Below, piece after piece: positions 59,501 to 64,000 of a stretch of DNA of 64,000 bases. Under the pieces are notes generated by a model. That model was not told the DNA's origin. It worked only from the letters and a program-made list of their open reading frames with translations, and ran no database searches. The position numbers and the translations under genes were made by a program. The DNA is taken from positions 1 through 64,000 of the forward strand of contig CAZCTM010000001.1 of the NCBI GenBank assembly GCA_964501925.1. Direction: 5' to 3'. Each line of letters opens with the position of its first letter. Position 1 is the first letter of the stretch. Origin of the DNA: CAYLYU01 sp964501925 (GTDB lineage Bacteria > Pseudomonadota > Zetaproteobacteria > Mariprofundales > Mariprofundaceae).

Positions 59501-60754
59501 CTAGGCGAAAATTCCTTTCAGAAGGAAATACAGCAGGATGGAAATAAGCCCCCCTGCGGGCAGGGTGACAATCCAGGACATGAAAATAGCCCGAATCACA
59601 CGCATGTTCAGGGCTGCGATACCTCGGGCAAAACCGACACCCAGTACGGCTCCAACAAGTGTATGGGTGGTCGAGATGGGCAAACCGGTCCCCGAGGCGA
59701 GCACAACCGTAGTTGCGGCTCCCAATTCGGCCGCAAAGCCACGACTTGGTGTTAATTCCGTGATTCCTCTGCCGATGGTGGCCATCACCCTGTGTCCGTA
59801 GGTGGCCAGACCGATCACAATGCCCCCTCCACCCAGCAACAGGATCCATACCGGCGTAGCTGATTTCTGGGCAATTTCCCCGCCGCTCTGGATGATGCCG
59901 ACGACGGCTGCTACAGGGCCGATGGCATTGGCCACGTCATTGGAACCGTGAGCAAAGGCCATGCTGATAGCGGTGAAGATCATCAGGATGCCAAAGATCT
60001 TTTCCATGTTGGTATAGTGGAAATCCCGGTCGGCCTCCGGGTCAAATTTCAGGCGTCGTATCAGAAGGGTGCCAATGAGGGCGATGGAAGCCCCGATGAT
60101 CGTGGCAAGCATGATGTCTTGCCGGAAACTTAAATGCAGTCCTACGTGCTTTAATCCCTTGATGAGAGTGACCATCGATATGACAAAGCCCACCATAAAT
60201 ATATAAAAGGGGACGAAGCGCTTGGCATTGCCAATGGGGTCGTCCGTGTTGATGACCAGTTTCTGCACACTGGTAAAAACTGCAAAGGAGATAATGCCGG
60301 CCAGGATGGGGGAGGTGACCCAGCTTAAGGCAATGGTACCGACCTTGCTCCAGTGGATGGCATCCATACCAACACCTGCCAGGGCAAAACCGACAATGGC
60401 ACCGACGATGGAATGCGTGGTCGAAACCGGCCAGCCCATCCGTGAAGCCACCAGCAGCCAGATGGCTGCCGCCAGCAATGAAGCCAGCATGCCGTAAATC
60501 AGAAGTTCCGGTGTGGCGCTTAACGGTGCCACATCCACGATCCCCTTGCGAATGGTTTTGGTCACTTCACCACCCGCAAGTACAGCCCCGGCCAGCTCAA
60601 AAAAGGCAGCTATCATCACTGCCTGTCTGAAGGTGAGGGCCTTTGCGCCGACCGATGTGCCCATGGCGTTGGCTACATCATTGGCGCCTATACCCCATGC
60701 CATGAACAGGCCAAAGGTGATGGCCATGGACATGTAAATCAGTGCATGTTCCAT
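59501..60754 (-). CDS. pit: Low-affinity inorganic phosphate transporter (Pit family)
   Basis: A 417-residue PiT/PHO4 transporter with the two inverted signature repeats GANDVANAMGTSVG near residue 24 and GSNDVANAIGPVAA near 285, and PVSTTHSIVGAIVG / PISTTHTLVGAVLG in the second parts. It carries metal-phosphate with protons. It follows a PhoU-like gene by 11 bases, the usual Pit operon. It is convergent with glgB, with only a weak 6-bp hairpin between. Confidence 0.93.
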   Translation of the reverse strand: MEHALIYMSMAITFGLFMAWGIGANDVANAMGTSVGAKALTFRQAVMIAAFFELAGAVLAGGEVTKTIRKGIVDVAPLSATPELLIYGMLASLLAAAIWLLVASRMGWPVSTTHSIVGAIVGFALAGVGMDAIHWSKVGTIALSWVTSPILAGIISFAVFTSVQKLVINTDDPIGNAKRFVPFYIFMVGFVISMVTLIKGLKHVGLHLSFRQDIMLATIIGASIALIGTLLIRRLKFDPEADRDFHYTNMEKIFGILMIFTAISMAFAHGSNDVANAIGPVAAVVGIIQSGGEIAQKSATPVWILLLGGGGIVIGLATYGHRVMATIGRGITELTPSRGFAAELGAATTVVLASGTGLPISTTHTLVGAVLGVGFARGIAALNMRVIRAIFMSWIVTLPAGGLISILLYFLLKGIFA

Positions 60755-60765
60755 TTTATTCGGAC

Positions 60766-61446
60766 CTATCGCGCAAGCATCAGCTGCAGACGGCTGCCCA
60801 CACGCTGGGCCAGATCCGCGACCTCACCGGTCCATTCGATAATCCGGTAGAGGAACATGACATCAACTGGCGGCAGTTCCTTTTCGATGGCAAACAGGGC
60901 ATGGCGAATCTGCATTTCAAGCTTGTCGGTTTCATGTTCCACCTTATGCAGCTTGGTGATCATCTTCTGAACACGGCTGACCTCACCTCCCCGGAAGCCG
61001 GTTTCCACAAGCTCATCGAGTTCGTTGATGGCCATCTGGGCCTGACGGGAGGTGTCCACACTGCGCTCGACAAAAGCAAGAAAGAGATCAGCGATCGCCT
61101 CGGGCAATTCCATCTTGCGGCCTATAACCACCCCTGCAATGTCCTTGGCTTTGTTGGCGATCTTGTCCTGCATGGTAAGCACGTCGAGCACACTTTCCCG
61201 TGGCATGGGCATGAACAGGCTTTTTGGCAGATGCAGACGAAGCCGATGCTTGAGCCTGTCGGCCTCGGTCTCGGTCCTGGATATTTCAAGCTGAATGGAT
61301 TCAGCTCGTTGGTAATCTCCGTCCGCGATGGCCCGGAAGAAAGGAATCAGCTGGTCGACACAGGATTGCACCTTGGCCATATGCTGTTGCAGGGGGCGCA
61401 CAGGCGAAACAGCAAACATCCTTGTGATCGAACTTTTCCTGACCAT
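60766..61446 (-). CDS. PhoU-like DUF47 protein (Pit accessory)
   Basis: A 226-residue all-helical protein of the DUF47/TIGR00153 class: FFRAIADGDYQRAESIQLEI, ETEADRLKHRLRLHLPKSLF and ESVLDVLTMQDKIANKAKDI. These proteins contain PhoU-like metal clusters (E/DxxxD) and regulate Pit transporters. It sits directly upstream of pit. The 168-base gap before it shows no Pho box that I could find. Confidence 0.9.
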   Translation of the reverse strand: MVRKSSITRMFAVSPVRPLQQHMAKVQSCVDQLIPFFRAIADGDYQRAESIQLEISRTETEADRLKHRLRLHLPKSLFMPMPRESVLDVLTMQDKIANKAKDIAGVVIGRKMELPEAIADLFLAFVERSVDTSRQAQMAINELDELVETGFRGGEVSRVQKMITKLHKVEHETDKLEMQIRHALFAIEKELPPVDVMFLYRIIEWTGEVADLAQRVGSRLQLMLAR

Positions 61447-61614
61447 GATGAACCCCTCTCATGCTGTTCGTTTCAATCAGTAGGATGATACTTCGGTGAG
61501 AACCTTGCGTCATCTGCAGGTGAATTTCGAGAGGATGCAGTTCTATGACTTATGGTTTGGGAGCGAAACGGATGCGTTCGCAGTGGATGGTATCCACTAT
61601 GACATCACCTGCCG

Positions 61615-62169
61615 TTACAGTACAACATGTTCAAGTGGTGACAATGTTTGCAGAATCGGGCAAGGATCATCCCAGCAAGGACCGTGGCGGGGAAGGGGTT
61701 CGGACTCTCTGCCGGTTGGTTTTTTTTCATGAGGAAAATCCATGTTTCCCGCCGGCCTGTCTATGTTAGCCAGGGTAAGAAAGTACGGCGCAAGCCCCCT
61801 GCTGATGTCCAGCATATATCCCGAATGGTTTGTATAGAAATAGCCATCAATGTGAAGGTGTCGGGCCAGGCGCATAGATTTGCTGGGACCTCCACGGCTA
61901 AGCGCCACGGCATAGGAGATGGGTCGAAGATATTTAAAGCGGGCAAGGAGATCCATCCCTCCGAGGTCGGGTTCATCAATGTCGACAACGAAGATATCTA
62001 CGGGAGAGTTGTACATGGATGACCAGGCCCTCATCGGGTCGTGTTCCACCTGGACTTGCCACCCCCGGTACTTTAACAGGCTCGCAATCTGGTAACCTGG
62101 AAAGAGATTTTCCGTCAAGATAAGACCGTGCCTTTGTCCTGCTTTCATGTTCTTCTCCTTCGCATCCAT
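61615..62169 (-). CDS. Degenerate response-regulator receiver (pseudo-receiver) protein
   Basis: A 184-residue protein whose first ~125 residues have a CheY-like pattern: a first strand GLILTENLF, then DIFVVDIDEPDLGGMDLL with the phospho-Asp position kept, and ALSRGGPSKSM. The early acidic pair is T-E-N and the conserved Lys is lost (DGYFYTN), so normal phosphorylation is doubtful. The C-terminal ~60 residues are unrelated and likely disordered. It is preceded by three Pho-box repeats, implying phosphate control. Confidence 0.65.
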   Translation of the reverse strand: MDAKEKNMKAGQRHGLILTENLFPGYQIASLLKYRGWQVQVEHDPMRAWSSMYNSPVDIFVVDIDEPDLGGMDLLARFKYLRPISYAVALSRGGPSKSMRLARHLHIDGYFYTNHSGYMLDISRGLAPYFLTLANIDRPAGNMDFPHEKKPTGRESEPLPRHGPCWDDPCPILQTLSPLEHVVL

Positions 62170-62201
62170 GTTTTACCCTATTCACTGCCAGTGATGTCAG
62201 A

Positions 62202-62245
62202 AGCATAGGGTCTCAATGTGACAAGCGGTTGACATGGGAGTGACA
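62202..62245 (-). promoter_or_regulatory. Triple Pho-box promoter of the pseudo-receiver gene
   Basis: On the minus strand TGTCA occurs three times at an exact 11-base period (62245, 62234, 62223), the spacing of PhoB repeats. A -10-like TATGCT follows 11 bases after the last repeat (62207-62202). This is the standard PhoB-activated promoter layout. Confidence 0.72.
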
Positions 62246-62279
62246 ATTCAAAGGCACGCTTTCAAAACTGATCGAGGAG

Positions 62280-62313
62280 ATGTCATCAGTTTGTCATACG
62301 AGCCGGGTAGCAT
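62280..62313 (+). promoter_or_regulatory. Pho-box promoter of ppk1
   Basis: ATGTCATCAGTTTGTCAT is almost the consensus PhoB box (two TGTCAT repeats 11 bases apart). A -10-like TAGCAT (62308-62313) follows after 10 bases. It faces ppk1, whose ATG lies 130 bases downstream. It is divergent from, and 35 bases away from, the minus-strand Pho repeats. Confidence 0.78.
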
Positions 62314-62443
62314 GCCGGATGCAGAAGAAGGAAGAGAAATGGGCATTTCTCCAAAGGTCCCGGCTCTGCCGGGGCCGCTTTTCCACGAAGCCCGGAGTCT
62401 TTCATTTCATGCAAATAACACGATGAAACGCTAGAGTCAGCTT

Positions 62444-64000
62444 ATGTGCGCGTTGTACTCTGACCGTTATCTCAACCGGGAACTGAGTCTGCTGGCATTT
62501 CACCGTCGTGTGCTTGCTCTGGCCGAGGATACCCGCTATCCATTACTGGAGCGCTTGAAGTTTCTGTGTATTTCCAGCTCCAATCTGGATGAGTTTTTTG
62601 AGGTGAGGGTTGCGGCCCTGAAGCAGAAATGGGCGCATGGGCTGAAAAGAACGGGTGTTGACGGGGCCGAGATTTCCTCCTTGCTGAATCATATCCGGGA
62701 GCTGGTTACCGAGATGGTGCGCAGGCAATATGAGGTCTTCAATCATGACCTGGTTCCATCCCTTGCAAAGGAGGGCATACGCTTTCTCCGTCGTGATCGG
62801 TGGAATGAAGAGCAGCGCGCCTGGCTGAAACGGTACATGCGCCAGAATCTGATGCCTGTGATCAGTCCGCTGGGCATTGATCCCGCACATCCCTTCCCGA
62901 GAATAGTCAACAAGTTCCTTCACTTCATTGTTTCCTTGGAAGGTAAGGATGCCTTTGGGCGCGAACACCGCCTTGCGATTGTGCCGGCTCCCCGTTCACT
63001 GCCACGAACTGTGGCGATACCCGAGGCGATTTCCGGGGTGCCGCACGGATTTGTTTTTCTTTCATCCATCATGCATGCCTTTGTCGATGAGTTGTTTCCT
63101 GGCATGAAGGTCACGGGTTGCTACCAGTTTCGCCTTACCCGTGATACGGAATTGTACCTGGATGAAGAAGAGATGGCCGATCTCCGAGAGGAGGTGGAAG
63201 GTCGCCTGCAGACAAGCCGGCGCTTTGGCCGGGTCGTTCGGCTTGAGGTTCCGGACAATTGCCCCGACGATGTCGTGGAATATCTGCTGGAAAAATTTGA
63301 TCTTCACCCGGATGATGTGTTCAGGGTTGATGGACCCGTTAACCTTTCACGTCTTTCCAAGATTTATGACCAGGTTCAACGCCCGGATCTCAAGTTCCGA
63401 CCCTTCGTCCCATCCATGCCCGCCGGTCTTATGGAATCGGAAAATATGTTCACATTGTTGATCAGACGGGATGTCCTGATTCACCATCCTTTTCAGTCCT
63501 TTGAACCGGTTATTAAGCTGGTTGAGCAGGCAGCCCAGGATCCGGACGTGCTCGCCATCAAGCAGACGCTTTACCGGACCGGAAACCATTCGCGCATTGT
63601 CGACGCCCTGTGTCAGGCTGCCAGAAATGGAAAGGAAGTCAGTGTTGTCGTTGAATTGCGAGCCCGGTTTGACGAGGCCGAGAATATCTCTCTCTCGGAG
63701 GATCTGCAGCAGGCCGGTGCGCACGTGGTCTATGGTGTGGTGGGATACAAGACCCACGCAAAAATGTTATTGGTTGTCCGTCGAGAGGGCGGCAGGCTGG
63801 TCCGCTATACCCATCTTGGGACAGGAAACTATCACGGGGTCACCACTCGACAGTATACTGATTTCGGGTTGCTGACCTCCGATGAGGAAATTGGTGAGGA
63901 TGTCCATAAGCTTTTCCAGGAGCTGACAGGCCTGGGGCGTGCCTCCCGGATGAAAAAAATCATTCAGGCGCCATTTGATCTGCACCGGGTCTTGCTGAAA
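62444..64000 (+). CDS. ppk1: Polyphosphate kinase 1 (3' end beyond window)
   Basis: From an ATG the frame stays open to the window edge (519 codons of the usual ~690). The N-terminal domain (YLNRELSLLAFHRRVLALAE; LKFLCISSSNLDEFFEVR) and the catalytic part (LIHHPFQSFEPVIKL; AIKQTLYRTGNHSRIVDAL; GYKTHAKMLLVVRR; YTHLGTGNYH) are typical of PPK1. It makes polyphosphate from ATP using a phospho-His intermediate, and the HAK motif is present. The Pho box upstream indicates induction on phosphate limitation. Confidence 0.95.
   Translation, partial: MCALYSDRYLNRELSLLAFHRRVLALAEDTRYPLLERLKFLCISSSNLDEFFEVRVAALKQKWAHGLKRTGVDGAEISSLLNHIRELVTEMVRRQYEVFNHDLVPSLAKEGIRFLRRDRWNEEQRAWLKRYMRQNLMPVISPLGIDPAHPFPRIVNKFLHFIVSLEGKDAFGREHRLAIVPAPRSLPRTVAIPEAISGVPHGFVFLSSIMHAFVDELFPGMKVTGCYQFRLTRDTELYLDEEEMADLREEVEGRLQTSRRFGRVVRLEVPDNCPDDVVEYLLEKFDLHPDDVFRVDGPVNLSRLSKIYDQVQRPDLKFRPFVPSMPAGLMESENMFTLLIRRDVLIHHPFQSFEPVIKLVEQAAQDPDVLAIKQTLYRTGNHSRIVDALCQAARNGKEVSVVVELRARFDEAENISLSEDLQQAGAHVVYGVVGYKTHAKMLLVVRREGGRLVRYTHLGTGNYHGVTTRQYTDFGLLTSDEEIGEDVHKLFQELTGLGRASRMKKIIQAPFDLHRVLLK

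Noticed and set aside
62234..62434. 66-codon frame between the pseudo-receiver gene and ppk1
   Set aside because: It spans both Pho boxes, has no ribosome site and no recognisable composition of a protein. The regulatory reading explains the sequence better.

Overview
The window looks like a chromosomal segment of an uncultivated Gram-negative bacterium, about half G+C, that respires nitrogen oxides with c-type cytochromes. The evidence is many Sec signal peptides and lipoproteins, an outer-membrane barrel, System I-type haem maturation proteins, near-perfect FNR/Dnr boxes and near-perfect PhoB boxes. A Pseudomonadota host (gamma-like) is the best guess. Several families, such as the bd-like oxidase, the NxrC-like cytochrome and the Usp/PCP_red fusion, also recall Nitrospirota, so I do not fix the phylum. 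No rRNA, tRNA, CRISPR array or intact insertion sequence was seen.

Layout. 1-3.9 kb: end of a type I restriction operon (hsdR 3' end, YgjP-like peptidase), then a graveyard of gene fragments (RAYT transposase, DUF433/DUF5615 toxin-antitoxin, DUF4236, a decayed duplicate of a neighbouring gene). 4-10.6 kb: Vgb-like beta-propeller, cytochromes c, SCO and TlpA proteins, an ArsR-rhodanese regulator, a transglutaminase-like protein and a barrel porin. 10.6-14.9 kb, minus strand: a cytochrome/copper maturation operon (CcdA, two TlpA proteins, a CcmH-like protein, a CX3CH cytochrome, a lipoprotein). 15.4-23.6 kb: a NosZ-like reductase behind a perfect FNR box, its cytochrome c, a double-Usp/five-PCP_red protein, a NirJ/AhbD-like radical SAM protein and a protoporphyrinogen oxidase-like enzyme. 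23.8-31 kb: two cytochromes, three single-helix microproteins, a bd-like oxidase subunit I without a recognisable Q-loop, three more cytochromes (one NxrC-like) and a response regulator. 31-37.5 kb: a histidine kinase and a Gld-type ABC/DUF4340 operon. 37.7-46.5 kb: MauG-type peroxidase, ABC binding protein, NirV-like protein, split cytochrome b/c subunits without a Rieske protein, and a second Vgb-like propeller. 47.6-55.7 kb: a B-family haem-copper reductase in which the crosslinked Tyr is Gln (eNOR-like), SCO, two tandem cytochrome b-ferredoxin-MvhD fusions and a bacteriohemerythrin. 56-64 kb: a Dnr-type regulator, then polymer and phosphate metabolism (glgB, Pit, PhoU-like, pseudo-receiver, ppk1).

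How it fits together. Quinol would enter through the cytochrome b modules, pass through periplasmic cytochromes c, and leave at an NO reductase-like haem-copper enzyme, a NosZ-like enzyme and a bd-like enzyme. SCO, TlpA, CcdA and CcmH proteins would mature the copper and haem centres. A Crp/Fnr protein without FNR's iron-sulphur cysteines, with FNR/Dnr boxes before most of these units, suggests one NO/low-oxygen regulon. The most unusual elements are the NosZ-like protein with altered CuZ and CuA ligands and no nosDFYL nearby, the Gln-for-Tyr haem-copper subunit, and the paired cytochrome b-[4Fe-4S]-MvhD fusions. All functional roles are inferred from sequence alone.
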